Shown here in pieces: positions 49,647 to 60,616 of a stretch of DNA of 64,000 nucleotides (positions are counted from its first letter, which is position 1; each line of letters opens with the position of its first letter). The notes under the pieces were generated by a model that saw only the letters and a list, made by a program, of their open reading frames with translations, had not been told where the DNA came from and did not search any database. The stretch is from Membranipora membranacea. Lineage: Eukaryota > Bryozoa > Gymnolaemata > Cheilostomatida > Membraniporidae. The position numbers were made by a program, and so were the translations under genes. Where the stretch lies: the NCBI GenBank assembly GCA_914767715.1, contig OU612066.1, positions 37,546,283-37,610,282 of the forward strand, read 5' to 3'.

Positions 49647-49995
49647 GGTAGATCGACATGGCCACGCAACTGCAGCTATGCCATTTTACTTTAGGTATTC
49701 CAGGCCCTGCTGCCATTTATATTTTGAATAATGATTACAGGTCAGACGGCACAACCAGACAATTGATAATCATAAAACGAAATTCATCAGCAAGTTCCAT
49801 GATCACCAAGCTGGTCCTTGTACCTACTAGGTAACTCTCAAGTTCAAGGGCATCCTCTTTATACTACTTCATATTCATCAAATCCTATACAGGCAATATA
49901 AAATACATTAGTTTTTACTGTCAAAGACCACTAGTCATGGTCTTAAATATTGAGAGAAGTAACAACATACCCTAGTTATTTTGTTGTTCCCATTT
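49647..49995 (+). repeat. 300-bp repeat module, copy 2
   Basis: Nearly identical to 36,134-36,436, with an extra internal stretch around TTTTGAATAATGATTACAGG. Both copies end near CCTAGTTATTTTGTTGTTC. Function unknown. Confidence 0.9.
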
Positions 49996-50004
49996 TGAAA
50001 ACAA

Positions 50005-50147
50005 GGGGGGTCTTTCAATTAGAAACAGACAAGATCGCAATCTGATCGCTCACTCAAGTGAGCGATCAGATTGCGATCTTGACCTGTTAGGCTCTCTCAT
50101 TCAGATCGCTTTAGTGAAGCATCTAATTGAAAGACCCCCCCCCCCCC
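50005..50147. mobile_element. Small MITE-like element with long internal palindrome
   Basis: The ends GGGGGGTCTTTCAATTAGA and TCTAATTGAAAGACCCCCC are inverted. Inside, AAGATCGCAATCTGATCGCTC is followed immediately by its reverse complement, a stem of about 26 pairs. Length is about 140 bases. The target duplication is hidden by the homopolymer at the right edge. Confidence 0.75.
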
Positions 50148-50149
50148 CC

Positions 50150-50780
50150 AAAGATCACATCTCTTCTAGAATCAAGATTGTAATCTATGTTTAATTTATT
50201 TGATTTTCTCTTACATAATATGGTATACCTATCAATTCTACAAACACAATATCTTTTGTTTTGTTCTCCCCCAACTTTTACGGTAATTTCTTTTGCATGT
50301 TATGGAATTACAGGTCAATTAACTAGATTCTTCTCATGGAATGGAAATATCAAGATAACCTTTATAGTTACAACATTCAATACAGGGACTTATCTGACAT
50401 TGATCTGATTGGCTGTCCCTACTAGCATGAAAAATATAGCCTGAGAAATGGTCTTGTTTACAAAACTGAAAACAGCGATGAAATACTTTTAGCGTTGATG
50501 ATTCGGGCATTTCCTAAATGCTACTAGAGACTGGGTATTTTTGCAAGCAGTTTGTTTGGCAGAAGAAAGCTAATTCTGCTATTCCAGTTTAATGCTACAG
50601 GTATTCACTGCTGTATTTCATGATGAACAACACATTTGGATGAATTTATATTTTTATCATTATTGATAGAATAAATAACATTAAAATAAACCAGGTTTTA
50701 GTTTGTGATTGGCAAAGCAAATCGGCCATGTATAATATTGCATCGTATCTTCATTTCTTCTACATCAGATACTTTCCAGG
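50150..50780. other. Region 3' of eIF3a
   Basis: Probably includes the eIF3a 3' UTR on the minus strand. No separate gene recognised. Confidence 0.4.
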
Positions 50781-50781
50781 G

Positions 50782-53700
50782 TCATAATCCTGCAACAAAA
50801 AAAAGTGAGATGAGAATGGACCGACTAAAGTCAGTAGTGTACACTGCATGGTTTTACCCAGTGGTCACAGCCACATAGTAGCTCCACCAAGTATATGGTA
50901 TATGCGTTGCTCAGTCCACACCAGTTAGTAACTCTAAAAGGTTTCACACATACAGAGAATAACAGGGGACACGATTAATCTATGACAATGTACAGGGTAA
51001 GCCCCACTGAAGTATATCAGATACTACTCTGACCTACTGGTATGCCCCACTGAGTACAACAGCCGGCGCCAATAGCCTTGCTGCCCATGTCAGTAAATTA
51101 AATCTTAATTGCACTTGAATATTTTTGAATTTTGTGTTATTAAAGAGATATTTTAATTGCCATTGAAACACCTCCAGATTTTTTCACACATTAATAAAAA
51201 GCTTACTACTTACATCAGGCAGTTTACGGGTGTGAGTTGCATATCAGGTTTAGCGCCGCACGGTCTGCCAACCGTCCGAGTCTTGATTTTTACTTCTATC
51301 ATCATCATTTCGTTGCCCGCCTAAAACCAAAACATTCCGTTGGGAAAGTATCATATAAGGTTGAACCATGGCATTTTGGGTTTCTTACTAGTCCACATCA
51401 GTGCATACTTATACAATGTAAATATATAATCTATACCTCTTCCGTTAGCATTCTGTATGTGACGATACAACACTACCATAAGCAATATCCAGTATATGTT
51501 GGGATTTAAAACTACCAGTATAGTATAGTTACCTCGCTGCCACCGATCATCACTACCTCGGCTAGGTGGAGGTCCACGTGGTGCATCTCTACGAGGGCCC
51601 GAGTCTTGTGGTGCACCTCCGCGTCTCCATGGACTATCACCTCCATCCTCACCTCCCCGACGTGGGCCTCTACAGAGAGATATGGTGGTTATTATATCAC
51701 ATTAAACTAAGGCTCCAAGGGATATAGATAGCTGTTATTGCAGGCGGTATTGAAAGCGTGCCGCCATTCAATCGTAATACTGTGGTAATTTCTCTTTAGA
51801 GTGTACACTGCATGGTTTTACCCAGTGGTCACAGCCACATAGTAGCTCCACCAAGTATATGGTATATGCGTTGCTCAGTCCACACCAGTTAATGACCCTG
51901 TAGTTTTTACACATACAGAGAATAACAGGGGACACGATTTATCTATGACACTGTACAGGGTAAGCCTCACTGAAGTATATCAGATAATATTCTGATCTAC
52001 TGGTAAGCCCCACTGAGCACAACAGCCGACGCCAATAGCCTTGCTGCGAATGTCAATAACATTGGTTTCATGTTCCATTTAGGTATTCCAATGTATATCC
52101 ATGTAACTCACCCTCTATCATCTCTACCGCCGAAGCCTCTGTCATCCCGCCTTCTATCACCATAATCACGATTATCTCTATTACTATCACGGTTATCATC
52201 TCGGCGCCTGAAGTCGTCCCTTTCTCCTCCACGTCGGCCAAAATCTTCACCTCCGCGAGTTCTACCCGAGTCCCTGCCAGTGTCAGCTCCTCTAGACCAC
52301 CTGTCGCTATCATCGGCACCACCACCTCCTCCGCGGCCCCATCGACCGCCTCCTTCCTCTCGGTCTCTATCCTGTCCTCCTCGGTAACCTCCACCGCCGC
52401 CGCGATCCTCCCTGTAACCATCTCTACCTTGAGGCCTCTCATCTCTGCCCCAGCGATCATCTCCGCCTCTACGAGGACCGTCATCTCTGAAGTCACGACG
52501 CGGCCCATCATCTCTGCGCTGTGCAGGTCCCTCATCTCTGCCCCAGCGATCATCACCACCTCGCTGTGACTCGCCTCTGAAATCACGACGTGATTCCTCT
52601 CTGTCACCACCTCGTAAAGCTGGACCTGAATCGCGGCCATCAACCTCATCACCTCTGTAGAAAAAAGGAACTTGTTGGTCAGCTTAGAAGATAAAGTCTG
52701 CTTCAGAATTGTGTACACTGCATGGTTTTACCCAGTGGTCACAGCCACATAGTAGCTACACCAAGTATATGGTATATGCGTTGCTCAGTCCACACCAGTT
52801 AATAACCCTGTAGTTTTTACACATACAGAGAATAACAGGGGACACGATTAATCTATGACACTGTACAGGGTAAGCCTCACTGAAGTATATCAGATAATAC
52901 TCTGATCTACTGGTAAGCCCCACTGAGCACAACAGCCGGCGCCAATAGCCTTGCTGCCTATGTCAATATTATTAAAACTACCACCATGAACACATTGATC
53001 AAGTCTGGGATAACTAGTACAAAAACATACGTTTTCTTCATGAAGGAGCCCGCTTTTGCAGCCTCACGCTCTCTCCAGCCACCAGCACCTTCTCTTGGCT
53101 TGAAAGGAACTCTGCCGGATTCACCGCCTTCGGATTTTGCGGCCAGTCTTGCTTCTATCTCCTGATCTTTTTGTCTCTGTTTTTGAGCTATGGCTTCCAG
53201 CTTAGCGAGACGTTCCTCCTCTACTTTCTGTCTGGCTTCATTCTCCTCTCGCTCACGAGCCAATCTCTCTTCTCTCTCTGTTATAATAAATAGTATACGA
53301 TAAGTATTGGCTCTGCAGCAGTTAGCCGGTACAATACTCTGTACCTCCACTAATAAGTGTTTGAATCATTCTTCATGAGCAGACTTTTGGTGACACCACC
53401 CATGCTTATTCTGAGACAATATTGTTCTAGGCTCTTACTGAATATTCTGCGTCTCACCATTTGATAGTTGTGTGACAACAGTGACATTGAGAGCCAATGA
53501 TTAAAATCCTTGTTACAGTATGCCAAACCCAACATGTGCCCGACCACCACATTGCACTTTTAAATTCATATTCTCAATTTATTATGATGGCAGACAAACC
53601 TTTGCGTATAGCCTCATCTTGCTCTCTTTGTTTCTTTTCCTCTCTAGCTTGTATGGCTTTAGTTTTCCTTTCCTCTTTCCTCTGAGCTCTTCTCTCAGCC

Positions 53701-56700
53701 AGGCGCACAGATCTCGTCTCTGCTAACAGCTTACTGAACGTCTCCAGCTTATCCTATATAAATTATGGGTAATATGTTATGATTTGAGCCTGTTTCAAAC
53801 AGGATTGTAGGGAATTAAATCATGAAATTTTAAATTTAAGGAAGTGTACACTGCATGGTTTTACCCAGTGGTCACAGCCACATAGTAGCTACACCAAGTA
53901 TATGGTATATGCGTTGCTCAGTCCACACCAGTTAATAACCCTGTAGTTTTTACACATACAGAGAATAACAGGGGACACGATTAATCTATGACACTGTACA
54001 GGGTAAGCCTCACTGAAGTATATCAGATAATACTCTGATCTACTGGTAAGCCCCACTGAGCACAACAGCCGGCGCCAATAGCCTTGCTGCGAATGTCAGG
54101 TAAATAAAAACTTAACATGGATAAAAACAAGGATAGGGAGTGATGAATTTACCTGGTACACTCCTTGCCTGGTGTCTCGTATAGACTGAATGAACTCTTC
54201 TTTATCAGGTAACATTCGTCTCAGTCTATCTCTGTGCTTCATAGCCAGCTCTCGTTCACTCTTGAGACCCTCAATCTAATAAATCACAGAAATAGGAGAA
54301 TAAATAAAAAGGGCTATATAGATGTGATGTAGGGTGGGAGAAATGGAAGATCCTATGTAGCGTCATTTACTCTATATAACTCATCACTAACTAATTATGA
54401 ATGTGAACAGCAATAGTTTATAATCATCCGCTACACCATCATAACAGAAATCTTAGATGTTAGGATATCAGCAGCAGCAGTTATTACTGCCGAGTAACAG
54501 TACACAGACAGACGTACCCTATCAGCCTCTAGTTTCTCCCAGTTATCACGTTTAGTGACAGCTGTCTCAGCAGCGTGAGCCTCTAGTAGTGGTATCTCCT
54601 CCAGACGCTTAGCTCTAATGAAGTAATCCACCTTCTTATCCTGACTCTTCAGTCTCTCCTGTAGTTCTCTCTTCTCCTTCTCTAACTGCTCAACCTGCTT
54701 CTGTAGGATATCATCTGTGTCCAGCTCAGCTAACTCCTACATGACAGGTTATGAACATTGTGTTAGTAATATTGAAGTTTGGAATCGTCTCCTCTTTGAA
54801 TTCAAGTGAAAAAGGCAGATAACTTCATGTGTATAGCAGAAAGTCTAGTTTTAGATAAAGTGATTATGAAAATTTGTGTCCAAGCCTTCTTGGCCATGTG
54901 ACCAGAAAATGGTTCACCAGGCTCAAATGATTTGAGTTAATCTAGCATAGTCTGAAAACCACTACAGCAAAATTGCACTGTGCAGTCAACCAAATAGATA
55001 TGCATTCGTTCCACATGATTAGTAACACTTGAGAGACACATACCTGCTGAGTGAGGCCCTCAAGAGCTCGGATTCCGATATCAGTAGTTTTGAGTTGCTC
55101 AATTCTCTTCTCTGCTTCCTTCTTTCTGATATTCTCATGTTCCTGGTGAGCCCGCTGTTTCTCACGCTCAGCCATCTCACGCTTGAGACGCTCCTCTTCA
55201 GCGTCTCTGAGCCCCTTCTGTTTCTCTTTCTCCTTCTGCATCTCTTCAGCATCCTACACAAAATACAGCAGGGGATACACTAGGAGAATACATGAAAATT
55301 ATACAGTCAATAGTTATCTCTAGTCAATTAGTCAAAAAAGTGTATGTGCCCGTCTTTACATGCCACTAAGAACATAGCCTGCACTTTGTTATAGACACAC
55401 TGGATTTTAATTTTGGCCTTGTTTGACACTGTGAGAAACCATATATAGGTCTAACCAATAACACCAAAGCCTTGTACTGTAGTTGACTGTCTCTGTTGAG
55501 TGTGTGATACACAGTAGTATTGTACTGACCTTTTCTCTGCTGATCACCTCTAGTTCTTCTTTCCTGTTCTCTATGATATTCTTTCTCTTCAGTATCTTTT
55601 CCCTGTCTTTCTTCTCTGTCTTTCTGTAAGCGTCAATAATCTTCACCTTCAGATTCTGATTCTCTGCCTGTCAAAGAATATCATTGATATGAGCAAACTA
55701 TGTAACTTTTTCTTCCCAAGCAAGGTATAGAAGGTATGTTGCTGAATCAGACAGCCTTGCTAGGCAGTTTATCGTTACACAGAGGCACCACATCGGAGGG
55801 TTCCCCATTTCTGGATCCAATGCTAACGGTGCTTGCAGTCGCCATGTGGGTTATTCATCATAACAGCATATAATAAAGAATTTTAAGAGGAAATTAAGAT
55901 CACCCAAGTGATAAAAATAAAGGATTGTAATTTATAGGAGGAAAACCATGACATAATCATGTTTTTTAATGTGGAATAGTTGAGGATATTTACCTGCTCA
56001 GCATCAGTGGCTCCTAGTTTAGTGATGGCTCTGCTCAGAGCTTTAGCCATGTGTTGTAGCTGATTTCGGAGCTGCTCACCAGGCATATGCTGAAGGAATG
56101 GACCTTCCTCTACATCCTCCTGTAGAGCCATGTTCAGATCTGTACCAAAACTAACTGTTTGCTTCCTGTGATCTAATCTCACCTGACAAACAACCAAACC
56201 TACTATTAGATAATATCAAAACAAGTACTGTAACAAACTTTCGAAAGACAGATATGTTGCTCCTCGTGCACCTTGCTGATTATTCCCATTGACAACAGCA
56301 GTACGAAACAAGGAAACGAGGAATCCGCCCCTAGAAGTGGTAAAACGGGCCTAGCTTCACTCATAATGGTTGATCAGCAGAACAAATTTAATCCTTTAAC
56401 TTACAGGCAAGTCTATATTCTTGGCAGCTTGTACCACAATCCTCTCGAGCTCAAACGCAGATACAAAAGGCAGCAGTTGTCTCAGTCTGGCAAACTCAAT
56501 ACACTGATAAATTTGTGCCACCTGTAACAGTAATATGAAAATGTTCAAATAGGAAACACTGTGCATGAGTTTATTCAAGACCCCTTTTAACTCGAACTGA
56601 TCGGGTGGTCGAAATTTGAAAGAAATGTGTGCTTAGTACGAAACTTGACATCAGTAGATGACGCCGAGTCAGATAAACAAGCACAAAGTTTACTCTTGCC

Positions 56701-59700
56701 CTGTTGGGAAGACGCCCAGGAGGAATTGCCCCCTAGAAGTGGTAAAACGGGCTCAGTACTGCTGCATTGCGTAAGAATCTGTGCCAAGGACGCTGAATAC
56801 AGCTTATGTTGGATCTTCACCTGTTTGACAAGTCGGATCACAGTCATCTCCTGCAGGAGATCGACATACTTCATTAGTGCTTCCTGCTGTCCAGCAAACT
56901 CTACACATGGCTTCATCTTCTTATAGAGATTCAGTGGATCAAACTCAACCTCCAGACTACTGTACAGAGGCTTCAGCTCAGGTGACAGATGCTGGATAAC
57001 ATTGTTCCTGATCTAAAAAACATAGAGGATTAAATAATATAGTACTTATCTAAATGCACAACAGTTAATAAAAATAACTAAGTTATGTTACAAATGGTCA
57101 TGTGTTGATTCTATGTAAAGTTCAAGTCGCATACAGCATATCCATTGAGGTATGATGACACCGTACAAGAACTTGGACTTACTTAGTCTCAGGTCTTTGA
57201 CTGCCCTTCTAGCATGAAAAATATTACACGGGCCGTAAAAGAGCTCTAGCTTTAATTCAGTGTGAAGATACTACTTGTTGATAAATATTATAAATCTCAG
57301 ATAGGAAAGCAATTCAATAAAATAATATAAATTGGATGTATTATTTCCATCATGTCATTAAATATACGCAGTCTCATCATTTCCAAAAAAAACCAGCTCT
57401 TACCAGATCTTTGACGAGTGATGCTCTTGTTGGTGGAGCTGATAGACTGAGTAGAGAGGCGAGCCTTCGTCTCTTCTCTGTATCGTTACTCTCCAGTAGC
57501 TGATCTATAGAGTAACGAGTAGGAGGTATTGGTATTGCCAGTGTGGCACAAACTACTCGGTTAGCCATCCTGAAAGATAATTAACTGTAAGATCATCCCA
57601 ATAACAAGTCAACTGTAGTCAACTGTAGTCACCAGCATTCTAGATGATAGATGGAATGTTAGTATATAATTGGTTGTCCGGACTTTTTACACCGGGTAAA
57701 GTGGGTAAAGACCCTACCAGGCTCAAACAGTCCAAATTAATCTAGCACGATGTTAAGGAGAGTGAAAACAGGACGATCTGAGACCACTCGCTGGCACCAT
57801 GCAACTCTATTACTTATCATGTTTTCCATCACAAGAAACTTCCAAACAATGCTGCTATGTGGTTTAAATAGGTTGCATTCAACTAGGATACTAGTCACCA
57901 CTGAGAGAAATGAATGGAATTGATAAAACAGCCTTCATTGAAAAGCAATGTATTATTTGATGTTAACAATATTAGAGCAGACATACTTGGTTATTTCTTC
58001 CTGGCTTGGGTTCTTTTTCTGTTCAGATATGAGCAGGAACATTTTATGGCAAGCAGCGGCGTGGAATAGTCTGTTACCACTCTTCAGGAACACCAGACTC
58101 ACATTCTCAAAGTAATTAGCCAACATTGACGGCTTTGGCACCTTCTTGGAACGAACAATTAGGTCATGTATGTCCTCTACTGCCTTGAAAGCTTCCTGCG
58201 TCAAGATAATCATCACGTACATATAGATACTTGCAGTCATATAGTATTACCCTGTATGTTTTATGCAGGTTGGAACATAACACAGCATCTTATTTAATAC
58301 TATCAAACAGAAGCCGTTCTAACTTGTAGTTGCCACATCATCAACATGGATGATAAAACTTCTAATGTATGATTGCCATCAATCACCAAAAAACCGGGAT
58401 AATTATTGACATGTCATTCCTACTAAGCTTCAACAGATTTGACCTTAATAGCACAACTACCGAAACTCTGGAAAGAAATGTGTGCTCAGTACGAAACTGG
58501 ACATCAGTAGATGACGCCGAGTCAGATAAACAAGCACATAGTTTACTCTTGCCCTGTTGGGAAGACGCCCAGGAGGAAAAGCCCCCTAGAAGTGGTAAAA
58601 CAGGCTCATTATATACAACTAGAAACAAAATAAAAAGATCCTTATAGTAATTAGTAGCTCAGAAGTTTACCTGCCAGAGTTCCATAGCTATAGCAGAGTC
58701 GAGCTGAGCCAGCCTTGTCTCCAGGTGAAGGTATAAGCTGTCAGGGTTACTTAGTGACACAGCATTCTGTGGATTGTGTGTTTTCTCAACAATCTGCTTC
58801 AAGTGGTTCCTCAACTACATGAAAACAAACAGAAAATCAGCAATATCATACACGACGGACAATGTGATCAGATCCATCAAATCATTATCAATGTTGCTGA
58901 ATCAGACAGCCTGGCTAGGCAGTTAATCGTTACACAGAGGCACCACATCGGAGGGTTCCCCATTTCTGGATCCGATGCTAACGGTGATTGCAGTCGACAT
59001 GTGGGTTAATCATCATAACAACAACTAAATGCCAACAGGATATCAAATGGTAAACTACACATAGTTATGAAATCTTACATTGTCGCACAGCTTTCTGAAC
59101 TCAGTTTTCCTTGTGTACTTGAGGCAGAAATCGAATGCCTGTTTGGCGATGTCATGATAGAGCTTCTCTACTCTGTTGTTGTTTCTCAGAAGATCTAGAC
59201 ACTGTCTGTAGGATTCCCACAGAAACTTGACCCATGGTGTTAGTATAGCTCTGTCTGACCTGTCCTGGGCATCCTCAGCTGTAACAGCGGCCAGCAACAG
59301 ACTGTTAAACAAATACATCCATGTAACACTGGATTCAATTTGAAATCATCCTGACCGGCAGTAACCTAACAAAATCCGACCAGACAAACAATGCATTATG
59401 CTAAATATCAGAACTAAAATATGCCGTATGGTTATATAAGTATTTCACAATCTTTATATATTGGTATCCAACCAACCTTTCTGGTGTCTGAATAACATCC
59501 AGGTCATCCACATCTAAACAGGTTTGTTGTGACTCTGCTCGAGCCTCCTCAGTTTTTGTCGATGCAAGCTCCAGATAGTACCTGATAACTGTGTCAAGAG
59601 ACTTCACATTTACCTACAAAACATCACACACATGGTCATTGTCTGCCTATAGAACAATTCCTCCAGTTCTATCAGGAAAGTAAAAACATTTGTGCTTAAT

Positions 59701-60616
59701 CACTTGAATAAGCAAAAAAGTGTATGTGCCCGTTTTTACATGCCACTAAAAACATAGCCTGCTCTCTTTTATAGACACACTGGGATTTAATTTTGGCCTT
59801 GTTTGACACTGTGATAAACCATATAAGGGTCTAACCAATAACACCAAAGCCTTCATCATTGTAACAACTTAGACATGCATCTGCTCTATGTATGTGCAGA
59901 TTGTAATCTCTAATATTATGGACAGACAAATAATATATTGCACTGATTTTATTTACATTTTGACAGATGTTCTTGTACTGATAGAGACCCTCCTTGGCAA
60001 GGTGACTTTTCTTAAGTTCTACACACAGGTCCAGGTAACGCAACATAATCGGCTCGTGCGTCTTCTGCCATGTTCTGTGTCTCTTACTCTTGATGACATC
60101 GTAAAGCACATCAAGGGCTTGCTGAGGCTTGGCAACTTCAATGAACTCTGAATAGAGAAAGCAATAAAAAATAATAATAATGCATTTGTTTTGTTGTGTG
60201 TGTGCGTGCATGTTGTACTTGTAGATCCAGATTTTCCAAATCAAAATGATCAGTAATTAATTTCTGGTGTCTATTATTCTATTCTGCAAGATCAGATTAA
60301 TTCATTAAAGTTATATGTCAGAGTAGAGTAATCTATTCTGTCTGTGTGCATCCCAAGCAATCTAGCAGTCCACTCCATGTCAGTTGGCTAACTATTTTTC
60401 ATCATATACAGTAATAATGCCTGCTTAAGACTACACTACTACACTGTAGTAGAGAAGTAGTCTACAATAGTAGAAAGACTATACTATAGATAGAGTGAGA
60501 ACAATAAATTCAAAATATTCTCAACAAACTCTCTTGATAAACACCATAGCTGTCAATGAAAACCTACCTCCTGCCCTCTTGAGAGCATTCTCTGGTTTCT
60601 GAAAGTATGTAGGCAT
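50782..60616 (-). CDS. EIF3A: Eukaryotic translation initiation factor 3 subunit A
   Basis: Largest scaffold subunit of the cytoplasmic eIF3 complex. The coding exons I infer are 60616-60568, 60147-59957, 59613-59477, 59301-59079, 58814-58671, 58195-57987, 57569-57404, 57012-56821, 56521-56405, 56182-55994, 55667-55530, 55253-55044, 54736-54518, 54275-54153, 53753-53600, 53277-53031, 52654-52112, 51669-51533 and a doubtful terminal 50789-50782. They join in frame to about 1131 residues, against 1382 in human. The start [12 protein letters not shown] matches the family. The helical-repeat/PCI part includes [17 protein letters not shown] and [17 protein letters not shown] long charged coiled coil follows, then a Gly/Arg/Asp-rich tail with repeated DDRWGRDE and DDGPRR units. 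The last exon adds only a Leu and a stop, so the C-terminus is uncertain. Confidence 0.93.
50837..51092. repeat. 255-bp intronic repeat, copy 1 (eIF3a last intron)
   Basis: Runs from GTGTACACTGCATGGTTTTA to the TTGCTGCCCATGTCA end. The most divergent of four same-orientation copies (differences around TTAGTAACTCTAAAAGG). It has no inverted termini. On the minus strand it holds two TCAGTGGGGCTTACC words about 50 bases apart. Confidence 0.95.
51801..52055. repeat. 255-bp intronic repeat, copy 2
   Basis: Lies in the 442-bp intron between eIF3a exons 17 and 18, in the same orientation as the other copies. Differs at only a few positions from copies 3 and 4. Confidence 0.95.
52711..52965. repeat. 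255-bp intronic repeat, copy 3
   Basis: Lies in the 376-bp intron between eIF3a exons 16 and 17 and fills about two thirds of it. Confidence 0.95.
53844..54098. repeat. 255-bp intronic repeat, copy 4
   Basis: Lies in the 399-bp intron between eIF3a exons 14 and 15. Nearly identical to copy 3. The intron between exons 15 and 16 (53,278-53,599) lacks it. Confidence 0.95.
55330..55482. repeat. Intronic repeat pair P, copy 1
   Basis: The stretch from AAAAAAGTGTATGTGCCCGT to AACACCAAAGCCTT recurs at 59,709-59,852 in the same orientation. This copy is in the intron between eIF3a exons 11 and 12. Confidence 0.92.
55738..55868. repeat. Intronic repeat pair Q, copy 1
   Basis: GTTGCTGAATCAGACAGCCT through GTGGGTTATTCATCATAACA recurs at 58,892-59,022. 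Both copies are in eIF3a introns and in the same orientation. Confidence 0.92.
56618..56758. repeat. Intronic repeat pair R, copy 1
   Basis: AAGAAATGTGTGCTTAGTAC through TAGAAGTGGTAAAACGGGCT recurs at 58,474-58,608. A partial third copy of its end (CCCCTAGAAGTGGTAAAACG) lies at about 56,325-56,350. All are in eIF3a introns. Confidence 0.92.
58474..58608. repeat. Intronic repeat pair R, copy 2
   Basis: Second copy of the 56,618-56,758 repeat, in the intron between eIF3a exons 5 and 6. The partly open frames in both copies are a by-product of the shared DNA. Confidence 0.92.
58892..59022. repeat. Intronic repeat pair Q, copy 2
   Basis: Second copy of the 55,738-55,868 repeat, in the intron between eIF3a exons 4 and 5. 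Confidence 0.92.
59709..59852. repeat. Intronic repeat pair P, copy 2
   Basis: Second copy of the 55,330-55,482 repeat, just outside eIF3a exon 2. Confidence 0.92.

Larger units (their letters stand above)
41660..49650. mobile_element. Candidate Foldback-like MULE element with minisatellite TIRs
   Basis: Oppositely oriented TTGGCCC arrays at 41.66-43.2 kb and 49.09-49.65 kb enclose a FLYWCH/MULE transposase relic. Read inward, both ends show the same order of unit types. First comes GAGCCAAACTTGGCCC, then CAAATATAAAACTTGGCCC, then GATGCAATGAAACTTGGCCC, then AATTAGTAAAACTTGGCCCC. Shared order is expected of terminal inverted repeats and not of two independent satellites. In Drosophila, the FB-NOF Foldback element likewise pairs tandem-repeat termini with a MULE-related transposase. 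No convincing target duplication was found, so the exact limits are uncertain. Confidence 0.6.

Noticed and set aside
52068-52718. Long open frame rich in Glu/Val/Met on the minus strand
   Set aside because: It is a frame shadow of the eIF3a Gly/Arg/Asp-rich exon 52654-52112. The spliced eIF3a frame there reads DDRWGRDE-type repeats expected of the family.
57660-57790. Repeat shared with 54,880-54,950 (CCAGGCTCAAA...AATCTAGCA)
   Set aside because: Only a short stretch is alike by eye. The similarity is too weak to list as a repeat family.
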